DNA of 64,000 nt from Gordonia amarae NBRC 15530 (GTDB lineage: Bacteria; Actinomycetota; Actinomycetes; Mycobacteriales; Mycobacteriaceae): NCBI RefSeq assembly GCF_000241345.1, contig NZ_BAED01000004.1, positions 1 to 64,000 of the forward strand, read 5' to 3'. This document shows, piece after piece, positions 1 through 13,028 of the stretch. The first letter of the stretch is position 1. Every line of letters starts with the position of its first letter. Position numbers and translations under genes: made by a program. Under the pieces are notes generated by a model, which was not told the origin of the DNA, did not search any database, and was given only the letters and a program-made list of their open reading frames with translations.

Positions 1-508
1 TGGGCTGCCCGGATGCCAGCCTGCTGATCAGACCGTCGAGAACCAGATCCAGGTAGCTCTGCAGCACATCGGTGGGCACGTCGTTGCGGAGCCTGCCCGC
101 CTCGCGGCCGCGCTCCAGGCGCGCGTGAGTGGCGGCGTCCAGTTCAGCCGAATGCGCCAGCCACGCCGCGCGGAACGAGTCGTCGGTGCGCAGCTTTCGG
201 GCGATCTCCAGCCGGGTGGCCAGCCAGTCGAAATCGGCCGGGTTGGCCAGCACGTTGCGCATCACCTGCACGAGGCCCTGCTCGGCGGCCACATCGGCCA
301 TCCGTTCGGTGTCTTCGTGGGCAAGGGCCAGGAACAAGGCCTCCTTGTCCTTGTAGTGGTGAAAGATCGCACCCCGCGACAGTCCGGTGGCCTTCTCGAT
401 CCGGGAGACTGTCGCGCCGTCGTATCCGTACTCCGCAAAGCAGCGCCGCGCGCCGTCGAGAATTTCCCGACGACGCGCGGCGAGCCGGTCATCACTGACC
501 TTGGGCAC
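1..508 (-). CDS. acnR: TetR-family repressor of aconitase (AcnR), cut by the window edge
   Basis: TetR-type repressor that in corynebacteria represses the aconitase gene. About 169 codons are visible and the C-terminus lies beyond base 1. The N-terminal helix-turn-helix is clear: RREILDGARRCFAEYGYDG is followed by SRIEKATGLSRGAIFHHYKD. The GTG start at 508 lies 7 bp beyond the acnA stop, so it is probably cotranscribed with acnA, the arrangement known in Corynebacterium and mycobacteria. A near-perfect AcnR-type operator lies in the predicted acnA promoter (3674-3689), which supports the name. Family membership is seen directly; the specific role rests on position plus operator. Confidence 0.9.
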   Translation of the reverse strand, partial: MPKVSDDRLAARRREILDGARRCFAEYGYDGATVSRIEKATGLSRGAIFHHYKDKEALFLALAHEDTERMADVAAEQGLVQVMRNVLANPADFDWLATRLEIARKLRTDDSFRAAWLAHSAELDAATHARLERGREAGRLRNDVPTDVLQSYLDLVLDGLISRLASGQP

Positions 509-515
509 GATCAGC

Positions 516-3557
<3,042 letters not shown>

Positions 3558-3666
3558 TCATTTTGCCAACTGTTTGTCTACCGAAGAGTGGTAGGCCAGC
3601 TCGCAGGCGGGTGACCTGGACACGGTGGTCGGGGGCGTGGTCGTCGGCGATGCGGCGACAGGTTCC

Positions 3667-3696
3667 AGCATAACAGTACGCGCGTACGGTTTACAA
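3667..3696 (-). promoter_or_regulatory. Predicted acnA promoter with AcnR operator in its spacer
   Basis: Read on the minus strand, TTGTAA (3691-3696) and TATGCT (3667-3672) form a -35/-10 pair with an 18-bp spacer. The spacer holds CAGTACGCGCGTACGG (3674-3689). From memory the corynebacterial AcnR consensus is CAGNACNNNCGTACTG; this site differs at one base. Repressor binding there would block the promoter directly. Transcription would begin near 3660, giving a leader of about 345 nt. The stretch 3315-3874 holds no gene; besides this site and the repeats I see nothing firm in it. Confidence 0.75.
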
Positions 3697-3874
3697 GCCG
3701 GCCTGCGCGGAACACGCCGACCGGGTGTGCGGTGTGCGTCACGTCCGTTCGCAGCATCTAGATTTTGATGAGGCATCTCCATCTTGACGCAGGAGTGAGC
3801 CCCGGTCGCGGCCGACAGCGGCCCGCCGGGTGGAATTAATCTCCGCGCAACGTGACGAAACCGAGGTAGTGGCA

Positions 3875-4552
3875 GTGAGTACAGGGACCGACGGCATCGG
3901 GACGGGTTCGGGCTCCGGCGAGGTGTTGGCGATCGGCCCGCTGGCCGCCCCGGATCTCCATCTGGCCGCACCGAATCCACGGAACACTCAGGTGGGTGAG
4001 GGGATCAAGCTGGGTCCGCTGCGCAAGGATCTGGCCGACGACAATGTCTCGGCACCGGCCGCGCAGGTGCCCGCGTTGCGTGAACTCGTCGCACAAGGGA
4101 AAAAGGACGGTCACGACCTTCACTTCGTCGTGCTCACCGAACGGCAGCCCGTCTTCACCAACTATCGCGACATCGCCACCGCATTACAGAAGGACACCTC
4201 CGGCACGGTCATCGTTATCGGGCCCAATGCCGTCGGCAGCGCCTCGGATGAGTTCAGCCGTGTCACGCTCGAGCAGGCCACCGACAATCTGAAGTTTGCC
4301 GATCAAACCCAGGCCGCCCGGCAGATGTACGACAAGATGACCGAGCCGTCGATCAACTGGACCGTGGCCACGCTCGTCCTGATCGTCGTCGTCGTCATCG
4401 GCGCGGTGGCCGCCCGTGTCCTCGGAAGCCGGAAGGGTGAGGTGTCCGGCGCGCAGTCCGACACCGGTTCCCAGAACGCGGACGCCGGCGACTCGGTGGT
4501 CGTGGGTGCGGGTGACGCACCGTCATCGGACCCGGGTTCGGCGACGGACTGA
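3875..4552 (+). CDS. Rv1476-like single-pass membrane protein
   Basis: Membrane protein of the family that sits between aconitase and ripA in mycobacteria (Rv1476). The product is about 225 residues. A soluble N-terminal domain holds VVLTERQPVFTNYRDIATAL and VIVIGPNAVGSASDEF; a single transmembrane helix (VATLVLIVVVVIGAVAARV) lies near residues 170-190, followed by a short polar tail. I chose GTG at 3875 because GAGG lies 8 bp upstream and the more upstream ATG (3830) would add residues without family character. Biochemical function is unknown. Position beside ripA suggests an envelope role, which is inference. Confidence 0.8.
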   Translation: MSTGTDGIGTGSGSGEVLAIGPLAAPDLHLAAPNPRNTQVGEGIKLGPLRKDLADDNVSAPAAQVPALRELVAQGKKDGHDLHFVVLTERQPVFTNYRDIATALQKDTSGTVIVIGPNAVGSASDEFSRVTLEQATDNLKFADQTQAARQMYDKMTEPSINWTVATLVLIVVVVIGAVAARVLGSRKGEVSGAQSDTGSQNADAGDSVVVGAGDAPSSDPGSATD

Positions 4553-4714
4553 CCTTCCGGCCGGCCCGAAGGCGCGTTCGGTGCCGCTGTCCTGGTTGTG
4601 GTGGCCGGTGTTGCCGAATTGATACCTGCTCCGGCGGCAACTCTTTGCCCTGTTCACGGCGTGATCAAGGAAAGTCACGTTTATGTAATTTGTGGCAGAT
4701 GGTTTGCCTTGCGT

Positions 4715-4786
4715 CTGATGTGACGTACGGTTCTACTGTCAACAGTGTGTCTGATGTGATTTGTGTTGCTGATGTGACATGGTGTT
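4715..4786 (+). repeat. 18-bp-period direct repeats upstream of ripA
   Basis: The nonamer CTGATGTGA occurs at 4715, 4751 and 4769, with a degenerate copy (CTACTGTCA, 6 of 9 matches) at 4733. All four are spaced in exact multiples of 18 bp. The array lies 42-113 bp before the ripA start. On the other strand the core reads TCACATCAG, which resembles the GTCACA element described for MtrA sites in mycobacteria. A tandem regulator-binding site is a reasonable reading, but the regulator is not proven. Confidence 0.5.
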
Positions 4787-4827
4787 GCGGTGGACCGGAC
4801 CGGTGGAAAGAGGCAGGGAGTTCCTTG

Positions 4828-6330
4828 GTGACGCGACGTAACGCACCTGCGCCGCGGCTGATCCGTTGGGCAGCCGTCGTGGCGGTACTGCTCATCATCT
4901 CGATGTGCGCCGGCGTCGCGGAGGGCGCGCCCAGCAAGTCCAAGCGCGCAACCTCACGTGAGGCGCAGCTCATCACACAGATCGCCGGCGTCGACCAGAA
5001 CATCGCCGATCTCGACAATTCCGTCGCCGTGCGGCAAGAACAGGTCAACAAGGCGCTCGTCGACTACCAGAACGCCGTCGCCGCACAGCAACTCGCCGAT
5101 ACGGCCGCCAAGGGCGCCCGGCGTGAACTCCGGTTGTCCACCGACGCCGTCGAGAAGGCGCAGGAAGACTTCAACGAGTTCATCCGCACCGTGCAGCGGC
5201 AGGGCAACCAGCGCGGATCCATGGCCGACTACGTGTCCTCGCACGATCCCGACGCGGTGCTGAACAAGATGACCGCCGTCGACCAGATCGGCCGCAACCA
5301 GAAGGCGATCATCAACCGGTTGCAGGTGGCCCGCAACCAGCGGGCAAACCGTCTCGCCGCGGCCCAGGCCACCAAACGTCAGGCCTCGTTCGCCACCGCC
5401 GGCGCAGCCGCCCGCAAGGACGACGCCATCACCTCCGTCACCCAGGTCCGCAGGCAGCTCGCCGACGAACAGCAGCGCCGGGGCCTGCTGGTGCAGCAGC
5501 GCACCGGCATCCAGAAGCAGCTCGCCGAGATCCGCAAGGCCACGACCAAGAAGGTCGACCTCGACACCCCCACCACCAGCAGCGGCACCGGCTCGGTCGG
5601 CGGCACCGGCAGCAGCGCCGGCGACATCGTCGGCAACCTGCTCGGCACCGACAATCCGTCCATGAAGATGGCGGCCGACGCCGCCGCCAAACTCCTCCTC
5701 GACACCGGCCAGCAACTGCTCGCCTCCCTCGTCGGGCAACAGCAGCTCCCGCGCTCGGCACTGCTCGATGAACTCGGCCTCGGCGGTGCCGACCTGGGCA
5801 GCTCGGGCCCCAACAGCCTCGCCACCCGGCTGACCACCGGATCGGCCGGATCCCTGTTCGGCAGTACCGGGTCCAGCGGCGGCGGCGTCATCCGGCCGGG
5901 TCTGCGCGGGCCGCAAGCCGTCGAAGTCATCGTCAACCGCGCCCTCTCACAGCTCAACGTGCCCTACGCGTGGGGCGGCGGCGACGCCAACGGCCCCACC
6001 CAGGGCATTCGCGACGGCGGTGTCGCCGACAGTTACGGCGACTACAACAAGATCGGCTTCGACTGCTCCGGACTGATGATCTACGCGTTCGCCGGCGTCG
6101 GCATCGAACTCCCGCACTACACCGGTTACCAGTACACCTCCGGCCCGCAGGTTCCGCTCTCCCAGATCAAACGCGGCGACATGATCTTCTACGGCCCCAA
6201 CGCCAGCCAGCACGTGGCGCTCTACCTCGGCGACGGCAAGATGGTCGAGGCGCCCCAGTCCGGCTCCATCGTCAAGGTGTCACCCCTGCGCACCGACGGC
6301 GCCATGCCGATGGTGGTCAGGTTGCTCTGA
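4828..6330 (+). CDS. ripA: RipA-type NlpC/P60 peptidoglycan endopeptidase
   Basis: Secreted hydrolase that cuts stem peptides of peptidoglycan during cell separation. The 500-residue product has an N-terminal signal segment (IRWAAVVAVLLIISMCAGVAEG), a long Gln- and Ala-rich coiled coil (about residues 50-240), a Gly/Ser linker, and a C-terminal NlpC/P60 domain. The catalytic cysteine lies in GFDCSGLMIY (about Cys413) and the histidine in SQHVALYLG (about His462). I chose GTG at 4828 because GGGAG lies 7 bp upstream and the signal peptide follows at once. Order acnA-Rv1476-ripA-moxR matches M. tuberculosis, but no ripB follows. The coiled coil is known to autoinhibit RipA. Confidence 0.92.
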   Translation: MTRRNAPAPRLIRWAAVVAVLLIISMCAGVAEGAPSKSKRATSREAQLITQIAGVDQNIADLDNSVAVRQEQVNKALVDYQNAVAAQQLADTAAKGARRELRLSTDAVEKAQEDFNEFIRTVQRQGNQRGSMADYVSSHDPDAVLNKMTAVDQIGRNQKAIINRLQVARNQRANRLAAAQATKRQASFATAGAAARKDDAITSVTQVRRQLADEQQRRGLLVQQRTGIQKQLAEIRKATTKKVDLDTPTTSSGTGSVGGTGSSAGDIVGNLLGTDNPSMKMAADAAAKLLLDTGQQLLASLVGQQQLPRSALLDELGLGGADLGSSGPNSLATRLTTGSAGSLFGSTGSSGGGVIRPGLRGPQAVEVIVNRALSQLNVPYAWGGGDANGPTQGIRDGGVADSYGDYNKIGFDCSGLMIYAFAGVGIELPHYTGYQYTSGPQVPLSQIKRGDMIFYGPNASQHVALYLGDGKMVEAPQSGSIVKVSPLRTDGAMPMVVRLL

Positions 6331-6451
6331 CCCGACGGTTCCGGGTCACCCGGTCGGCCGGTCTTCTTGGCGAGTTTTCAGTCGACGTGACTAGGCTGGA
6401 GCACCGACACACGAGCAGAGCCGTGCGACACCCCAGAACAGGAGCCAACGG

Positions 6452-7567
6452 TTGACCTCCCCGCAGTCACACACCGACCCGGCCGCAGGCGCGGCCACGC
6501 TCAGCGAAGCAGACGCCAAACTGCTTGAACGCACGATCTACGAGGTCAAGCGGGTCATCGTCGGTCAGGACCAGTTGATCGAACGGATCCTGGTCGGCCT
6601 GCTGGCTCGCGGGCACATCCTGCTCGAAGGCGTGCCCGGCGTCGCCAAGACCCTCGCCGTCGAAACCTTCGCCCGGGTCATCGGCGGCAGCTTCTCGCGT
6701 GTCCAGTTCACCCCCGACCTGGTGCCCACCGACCTCATCGGTACCCGCATCTACCGGCAGGGCCAGGAGAAGTTCGACACCGAACTCGGCCCGGTGGTGG
6801 CCAACTTCCTCCTGGCCGACGAGATCAACCGCGCCCCTGCCAAGGTGCAGTCGGCACTCCTGGAGGTGATGGCCGAACGGCACGTGTCGATCGGCGGCAC
6901 CACCTACCCGATGCCCGACCCGTTCCTGGTGATGGCCACCCAGAACCCCATCGAGAACGAGGGCGTGTACCCGCTGCCGGAGGCGCAGCGCGACCGCTTC
7001 CTGTTCAAGGTGCTCGTCGGCTACCCGTCGGTCGAGGAGGAACGCGAGATCGTCTACCGGATGGGCAACTCGGTGCCCACCGTGTCGCCCGTCCTCGACC
7101 CGCAGACCATGGTCCGGCTGCAGAAGGTCGCCGGAAACGTTTTCGTCCACCACGCACTCGTCGACTACGTGGTGCGTGTCATCAACGCCACCCGGCGCCC
7201 CGCCGAGGTCGGGCTGGGCGAGGTGGCCGGCTGGCTGTCGTACGGTGCTTCACCGCGCGCCACCCTCGGCATCGTCGCCGCCGCGCGGGCGCTCGCGCTC
7301 GTCCGTGGCCGCGACTACGTCATCCCGCAGGACGTGGTCGAGATGATCCCCGACGTACTGCGGCATCGCCTGGTGCTGTCGTACGACGCGCTCGCCGACG
7401 AGGTTGACGCCGACCAGGTGATCACCCGGGTCCTGCAGACGGTTGGACTTCCGCAGGTGGGCACGCAGGCCACCACCCCCGCGGCGTACCCGCAGACTCA
7501 GGTTCCGCAGGCGCAGCAGAACGGTCAGGTCCCCACAGAGGCGGCACGCCCTTATGGCGGCCAATAG
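6452..7567 (+). CDS. moxR: MoxR-family AAA+ ATPase
   Basis: AAA+ chaperone-like ATPase of the MoxR family, 371 residues, matching MoxR1 (Rv1479). Walker A is EGVPGVAKT, Walker B is LLADEINRAP, and the sensor region ATQNPIENEG follows. The TTG start at 6452 has AGGAG 8 bp upstream. The C-terminus is a Gln/Pro-rich tail. It overlaps the next gene by 14 bp and forms an operon with the DUF58 and VWA proteins, the usual MoxR trio. These trios are thought to help mature or insert cofactors in partner proteins; the substrate here is unknown. Confidence 0.92.
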   Translation: MTSPQSHTDPAAGAATLSEADAKLLERTIYEVKRVIVGQDQLIERILVGLLARGHILLEGVPGVAKTLAVETFARVIGGSFSRVQFTPDLVPTDLIGTRIYRQGQEKFDTELGPVVANFLLADEINRAPAKVQSALLEVMAERHVSIGGTTYPMPDPFLVMATQNPIENEGVYPLPEAQRDRFLFKVLVGYPSVEEEREIVYRMGNSVPTVSPVLDPQTMVRLQKVAGNVFVHHALVDYVVRVINATRRPAEVGLGEVAGWLSYGASPRATLGIVAAARALALVRGRDYVIPQDVVEMIPDVLRHRLVLSYDALADEVDADQVITRVLQTVGLPQVGTQATTPAAYPQTQVPQAQQNGQVPTEAARPYGGQ

Positions 7568-8492
7568 CGACCTGCCGTCGTTCGACGCAGGACTGCTCAA
7601 CGACCCACAGCTCACCGCCGCACTCAACACGCTCGAACTCACGGTCCGCCGCAAGCTCGACGGCGTGCTGCAGGGCTCCCATCTCGGACTCATCCCGGGA
7701 CCGGGGTCGGAGCCGGGCGAGGCGCGGCCCTACCAGCCGGGCGACGACATCCGCCGCATGGAGTGGTCGGTGACCGCCCGCACCACCGAACCGCATGTCC
7801 GGCAGATGATCGCCGACCGCGAGCTGGAGACGTGGCTGGTGGTCGACGCGTCGGCCAGCATCGATTTCGGCACCACCCGCTGCACCAAACGTGATCTGAC
7901 TGTTGCGGCGGCCGCCGCGATCGTGCATCTCACCGCGGGCGGGGGTAATCGGCACGGGGCGATCATCGCGACGGGCGACAAGCTCGTCCGTGTTCCGGCC
8001 GCTTCAGGCCGCGCGCACGCGCGCGCCCTGCTCAAGGCGGTGGCCACCACCACCCGGTCCACCCCCGGTGTGCGCGGCGATCTGCCGGGAGCGATCGAAG
8101 CGCTGCGTCGGCCCCAGCGCCGGCACGGACTGGCCGTGGTGATCAGCGACTTCCTCGGCCCGATCAACTGGGACCGGCCACTGCGCGCCATCGGCGCCCA
8201 CCATGAACTGCTCGGTGTGGAAGTACTCGATCCGCGTGACCTCGAACTGCCCGCGGTCGGCGAGGTCACCCTCGCCGATGCCGAGAGCGGTGAGGTCCGC
8301 GACTTCAACATCACCGAACGGGTCCGCCAGGACTACGCCGCCGCGGCCGCGGCACACCGGGCCGAGGTCGGACGCACCATCCGCCGCTGCGGCGGCTCGG
8401 TGATGTCGCTGCGCACAGACCGGGACTGGGTCAACGACACCGTCCGTTTCGTCGGCGCCCGTCGCCGCGGAATGGCCGCCGGGGTGGGCTGA
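7554..8492 (+). CDS. DUF58 protein of the MoxR-VWA system
   Basis: DUF58-family protein, 312 residues, matching Rv1480. The family motif EARPYQPGDDIRRMEWSVTA is present near residue 55, and the later half resembles a von Willebrand A fold (WLVVDASASIDFG). It starts at ATG 7554 inside the last codons of moxR, which suggests translational coupling, with AGAGG upstream. The membrane VWA gene begins 4 bp after its stop. It presumably bridges the ATPase and the membrane VWA protein; this is family-level inference. Confidence 0.88.
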   Translation: MAANSDLPSFDAGLLNDPQLTAALNTLELTVRRKLDGVLQGSHLGLIPGPGSEPGEARPYQPGDDIRRMEWSVTARTTEPHVRQMIADRELETWLVVDASASIDFGTTRCTKRDLTVAAAAAIVHLTAGGGNRHGAIIATGDKLVRVPAASGRAHARALLKAVATTTRSTPGVRGDLPGAIEALRRPQRRHGLAVVISDFLGPINWDRPLRAIGAHHELLGVEVLDPRDLELPAVGEVTLADAESGEVRDFNITERVRQDYAAAAAAHRAEVGRTIRRCGGSVMSLRTDRDWVNDTVRFVGARRRGMAAGVG

Positions 8493-8496
8493 ACCG

Positions 8497-9471
8497 ATGT
8501 CGAACCTGTCCAGTCCCTGGTGGCTGCTGCTCGCTCTCATAGTGGCGGCGTTGGCAGGGGTGTACGTGTACATCCAGCGCCTGCGCGCCCGCCGGGCGTT
8601 GCGCTTCGCCAATCTCGAGGTGCTCAACCGGGTGGCGCCGGTCAAACGCAACCCGCTGCGGCACGTGCCGATCGCGCTGCTGGTGGTGGCGTTGCTGCTG
8701 CTGACCGTCGCGTTGTCGGGTCCGCAGGCCGATCGCAAGGTGCCGCGTAACAAGGCCACGGTCATCCTGGTGATGGACGTGTCGCGGTCGATGAACGCCA
8801 CCGACGTCGCACCGTCGCGCATCAAGGCGGCGCAGGCGTCGGCCAAGAAGTTTGCCGACGAACTCACCGAGGGCATCAACCTCGGCCTCGTCTCGTACGC
8901 GGGCACGGCGTCGACCCTGGTGTCGCCCACGCCGGATCACACCGCCACCAAGACCGCCGCAGACAAACTGCAACTGGCGGACAAGACTGCCACCGGTGAG
9001 GGCATCTTCGCGGCGATCCAGCAGATCCAGACCCTCAACACCGTTCTCGGCGGTGACAAGGCCGCCCCGCCGGCACGCATCGTGTTGCTCTCGGACGGCA
9101 AGGAGACCGTGCCCGACAACCCCAACAACCCGCGCGGCGCGTTCACCGCGGCGCGGAAGGCCAAGGAGGAGAAGATCCCGGTCTCCACGATCTCGTTCGG
9201 CACGATGGGCGGGACCGTCGACCTCGAAGGCGATCAGGTGCCGGTGCCCGTCGATGACGCCTCGTTGCGCCAGATCGCCAACATCAGCGGCGGTGAGTTC
9301 TTCACCGCCGCGAGTCTCGACGAGCTCAACCGGGTGTACGAGAAGCTGCAGAAGGACATCGGCTACGAGACCCGGCGCGGCGACAACTCCCGGCCCTGGC
9401 TGATCGCGGGCACCTTGCTCGCCATCCTCGCCGCTTTCGCCGCCCTCGTCATCAACCGGCGCCTACCGTAA
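8497..9471 (+). CDS. Membrane-anchored VWA-domain protein
   Basis: Counterpart of Rv1481, 324 residues. Two transmembrane helices near the N-terminus (WWLLLALIVAALAGVYVYI and IALLVVALLLLTVALSG) and one at the C-terminus (WLIAGTLLAILAAFAALVI) enclose a von Willebrand A domain. The MIDAS metal motif is DVSRSMNAT with the later LLSDGKETVP. It is the last gene of the moxR operon. The VWA domain probably lies on the cytoplasmic or outer face together with DUF58; which face cannot be told from sequence alone. Confidence 0.9.
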   Translation: MSNLSSPWWLLLALIVAALAGVYVYIQRLRARRALRFANLEVLNRVAPVKRNPLRHVPIALLVVALLLLTVALSGPQADRKVPRNKATVILVMDVSRSMNATDVAPSRIKAAQASAKKFADELTEGINLGLVSYAGTASTLVSPTPDHTATKTAADKLQLADKTATGEGIFAAIQQIQTLNTVLGGDKAAPPARIVLLSDGKETVPDNPNNPRGAFTAARKAKEEKIPVSTISFGTMGGTVDLEGDQVPVPVDDASLRQIANISGGEFFTAASLDELNRVYEKLQKDIGYETRRGDNSRPWLIAGTLLAILAAFAALVINRRLP

Positions 9472-9525
9472 TACCCGAAAAAGGCTCGTCTCGGACCCGA
9501 CAACCGCCCATCCATCCTCGACCGA

Positions 9526-10283
<758 letters not shown>

Positions 10284-10300
10284 GGGAGGAAGAACACACC

Positions 10301-11134
10301 ATGACAGGCATTCTCGAGGGCAAGACCGTCCTCATCACCGGGATCATCACCGACGCGTCGATCGCGTTCCACGCGGCCTCGGTGGCGCAGGAACAGGGCG
10401 CCAAGGTGATCATCACCGGTATCCCGGAGCGGCTGCGGCTGATCGATCGCATCGCCAAGCGGCTGCCCCAGGAGGTGCCGCCTGCGATCGGTCTCGACAT
10501 CACCAACGAAGAGGATCTCGCGGCCCTGGCCGGCAAGATCACCGAACTCGCCCCCGAGGGCATCGACGGTGTGGTGCACTCGATCGCGTTCGCACCCAAG
10601 ACCCTGATGGGCCCCGACGCGGTGCCCTTCCTCGAAGGACCCGGCCCCGACGTCGCGAAGTCGTTCGAGATCTCCGCGTGGAGCTATGCGGCACTGGCCC
10701 GCGCCGTACTGCCGGTGATGAACGAGGGCGGCTCGATCGTCGGGATGGACTTCGACCCGCGCACCGCACTGCCCGACTACAACTGGATGGGCGTGTCGAA
10801 GGCGGCACTGGAGTCGGTGAACCGCTACGTCGCTCGCGAGGTGGGCAACGCCAAGCGCATCCGGTCCAACCTGGTTGCCGCCGGACCGATCAAAACCCTT
10901 GCCGCCAAGGCAATTTCGGGCACCGCCACCGATGACGCACGCAAACTGAACATGCTCAACGAGTACTGGGATGGGGCATCGCCCATCGGCTGGAATGTCG
11001 ATGACCCGACCGTCGTCGGCAAGAGCGTCGTCGCGCTGCTCTCGGACTGGCTGCCCGGCACCACCGGCTCCATCGTGTACGTCGACGGCGGAGCCAGCCA
11101 CAACACCTGGTTCCCCGAGAACTTCCTCGCGTAA
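10301..11134 (+). CDS. inhA: NADH-dependent enoyl-ACP reductase InhA
   Basis: Performs the last reduction step of each FAS-II cycle. The 277 residues start with [20 protein letters not shown], the atypical SDR cofactor motif of InhA. The catalytic pair is Tyr160 and Lys167 in [13 protein letters not shown], matching Tyr158/Lys165 of M. tuberculosis. HSIAFAPK carries the serine of the NADH pocket; an alanine replaces the following Gly of the mycobacterial HSIGF. A GGAGG site precedes the ATG at 10301. It is the middle gene of the mabA-inhA-hemH operon. Confidence 0.96.
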   Translation: MTGILEGKTVLITGIITDASIAFHAASVAQEQGAKVIITGIPERLRLIDRIAKRLPQEVPPAIGLDITNEEDLAALAGKITELAPEGIDGVVHSIAFAPKTLMGPDAVPFLEGPGPDVAKSFEISAWSYAALARAVLPVMNEGGSIVGMDFDPRTALPDYNWMGVSKAALESVNRYVAREVGNAKRIRSNLVAAGPIKTLAAKAISGTATDDARKLNMLNEYWDGASPIGWNVDDPTVVGKSVVALLSDWLPGTTGSIVYVDGGASHNTWFPENFLA

Positions 11135-11144
11135 CCCGATTTCG

Positions 11145-12224
11145 GTGAAGAAATTTGACGCACTGTTGCTGCTGTCGTTCGGCGGGCCGGAGCAGCCCGA
11201 CGACGTGATGCCGTTCCTGGAGAACGTGACCCGCGGACGCGGGGTTCCCCGGGAACGGCTCGAAGCAGTCGCCGAACACTACTACCACCTCGGCGGCCGT
11301 TCGCCGATCAACCAGTGCAACCGCGACATGATCACCGCCCTCGACGCCGAACTGTTGGCGCGGGGGCGGGATCTGCCGATCTACTTCGGCAACCGCAACT
11401 GGTATCCGTTCGTTGCCGATACCGTCGAGCAGATGTACCGGGACGGTCATCGCCGGGTGCTGGTGTTCGGGACATCGGCGTGGGATGGATACTCGGGTTC
11501 GGTCCAGTACCACGAGGACATCGCCGGAGCTCTGGACGAGCTGACCCGGCGCATCCCGGACAGCGCGGATGATCCGATGCTGCTGCGTAAACTACCCCAG
11601 TTCTGTACAGAACCGGGTTTCCTCAACGCCTGCGAGAACGCGGTCCGCGCGGCATTCGAGTCGCTGCCCGCCGACCCCGCACCCCGGCTGGTGTTCACCG
11701 CCCACTCGATTCCGCTCGCTGCCGACCGCAAGTACGGCCCGGTCATCGACGGCCGAGGCATCTACTCCCGGCAGGTCGCCGACGCCTCGGCCGAGGTGGC
11801 CCGGCGGCTCGGCATCGACGACTACGACCAGGTATGGCAATCCCGCTCGGGACCACCGCAGGTGCCGTGGTACGAACCCGACATCTGCGACCACCTCACC
11901 GTCCTCGCCGACAGTGGCGTGCAATCGGTGGTGGTGTTCCCGATCGGCTTCATCTCCGACCACGTCGAAGTGGTGTGGGATCTCGACAACGAAGCCCGAA
12001 CCCTGTGCGCCGAACGCGGTCTCGGCTTCCTCCGCGCCGCCACCGTCGGCACCGACCCGACATTCGTCTCCCTGATCGCCGACCTCACCGAACGCTACGC
12101 CGATAGCGGCGGAGACCTTGACGCACCGGGCATCGGCGACAACGGCCAGGTGAATGTATCCAGTGACGTGCTCCGCCCCTCAGACACGTCACCTGGGGGA
12201 ATTCAGAACTTTCGGTTTCCGTGA
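11145..12224 (+). CDS. hemH: Coproporphyrin/protoporphyrin ferrochelatase
   Basis: Inserts ferrous iron into the porphyrin; in Actinobacteria the physiological substrate is usually coproporphyrin III (CpfC role). The 359 residues begin [20 protein letters not shown], a ferrochelatase hallmark. The conserved histidine lies in VFTAHSIPL, and [20 protein letters not shown] is the family signature near the C-terminus. GTG at 11145 was chosen because it is the first start after the inhA stop and matches family starts. It is the last gene of the mabA operon, as Rv1485 is in M. tuberculosis. The conserved order breaks right after it. Confidence 0.94.
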   Translation: MKKFDALLLLSFGGPEQPDDVMPFLENVTRGRGVPRERLEAVAEHYYHLGGRSPINQCNRDMITALDAELLARGRDLPIYFGNRNWYPFVADTVEQMYRDGHRRVLVFGTSAWDGYSGSVQYHEDIAGALDELTRRIPDSADDPMLLRKLPQFCTEPGFLNACENAVRAAFESLPADPAPRLVFTAHSIPLAADRKYGPVIDGRGIYSRQVADASAEVARRLGIDDYDQVWQSRSGPPQVPWYEPDICDHLTVLADSGVQSVVVFPIGFISDHVEVVWDLDNEARTLCAERGLGFLRAATVGTDPTFVSLIADLTERYADSGGDLDAPGIGDNGQVNVSSDVLRPSDTSPGGIQNFRFP

Positions 12225-12305
12225 AGTGCGCATTGCCGAAGTAGTCAATTGGGTATTCGGAACAAGTCTGCTATGTAACGTCGCCGTGCATTAGCCACTC
12301 GCTAG

Positions 12306-12639
12306 TCAAGACATCAAGGATCTTTTCGGGTAGTGATCGCGCAATACCGACTCTACTTTGGGGTCGCTGTAGACTCGTTTACATGCCTGGCAGCGGTGAG
12401 CGTACAGATTCTCCCATATTATGGTCTCGTCCCGTGCTGCAGTCCATTGCAGAATTCGTTCCGGGCCCTCATCTCTGATCCAACGTTTGAGGAAGTCTGC
12501 CTCTGCGCGAGTTCTCGCCGTAGCTAAGTCATCAACATCGACATGCCCTATGTTCAGCTCGTCAATTGATTGAGTTCCAAGTCCGCAGCACGCCATAGTC
12601 TTGCCATCTGGAAGGACAGTCATTGTGGCATGTCCCCTG
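12306..12639 (-). pseudogene. 3' remnant of a radical-SAM enzyme gene, cut by the IS
   Basis: Before the stop at 12306 the minus-strand reading gives about 110 residues of a typical radical-SAM C-terminal iron-sulfur region. These include TVLPDGKTMACCGLG, then ELNIGHVDVDDL, then ENLYAHRCQACKRVY. Cysteine pairs (CC and CxxC) and the intervening Asn/Gly/His layout match SPASM or twitch-like domains. The 5' part, with the CxxxCxxC radical-SAM core, is missing; the frame runs straight into the IS left end at 12640. The base composition is lower in GC than the neighbours, which suggests acquired DNA. The original product is not identifiable. Confidence 0.6.
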
Positions 12640-12707
12640 TGAACCGGTCCAGGTAGTTCTGGAGTCCTGATTGCCCTGATGAGGGCGTAGAAGGGACGAT
12701 GAGGGAC

Positions 12708-12989
12708 ATGGCAGGACGCAAACGGCACTCGGCTGAGGACATCGTGCGCAAGCTGCGGCGCGTCGATGAGCTCGCGGCCGAGGGCAAGACCGGTGAGCAG
12801 ATCGCGAACGAGCTGGAGGTGTCGGCGGCCACGTTGTACAACTGGCGCCGTTCTCATGGCGGTATGGACGCTGACGCAGCCAAGGAGCTCAAGGAGTTGC
12901 GGGATCAGAATAGGCGGCTCAAGCGGCTGCTGGCTGATGCTGAGTTGGAGAAGGACGCGTTGCGGGAGATCGCGAAGGGAAAATTCTGA
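12708..12989 (+). CDS. IS3-family OrfA, helix-turn-helix protein
   Basis: N-terminal part of the transposase system, about 93 residues. It starts AGRKRHSAEDIVRKLRRVDE and has the helix-turn-helix GEQIANELEVSAATLYNWRR followed by a leucine-rich coiled coil (LRDQNRRLKRLLADAELEK). Its stop lies at the usual frameshift zone, where GGGAAAATTC precedes TGA. In the -1 frame the reading continues as KILSPTSKRAAIDML, the normal start of OrfB. I chose ATG 12708 over 12699 because the family usually starts with MAGRK- or MPRKR-like sequences. Confidence 0.85.
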   Translation: MAGRKRHSAEDIVRKLRRVDELAAEGKTGEQIANELEVSAATLYNWRRSHGGMDADAAKELKELRDQNRRLKRLLADAELEKDALREIAKGKF

Positions 12990-13028
12990 GCCCGACCTCC
13001 AAACGCGCCGCTATCGACATGCTCAAAG

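Noticed and set aside
4553..4827. c-di-AMP (ydaO) riboswitch upstream of ripA
   Set aside because: Such switches precede NlpC/P60 and rpf genes in some actinobacteria, but I see no matching purine-rich conserved blocks here.
4954..5916. Open frame of 320 codons on the minus strand across ripA
   Set aside because: Low-complexity Gly/Ala/Val/Leu composition and full overlap with the clear RipA reading.
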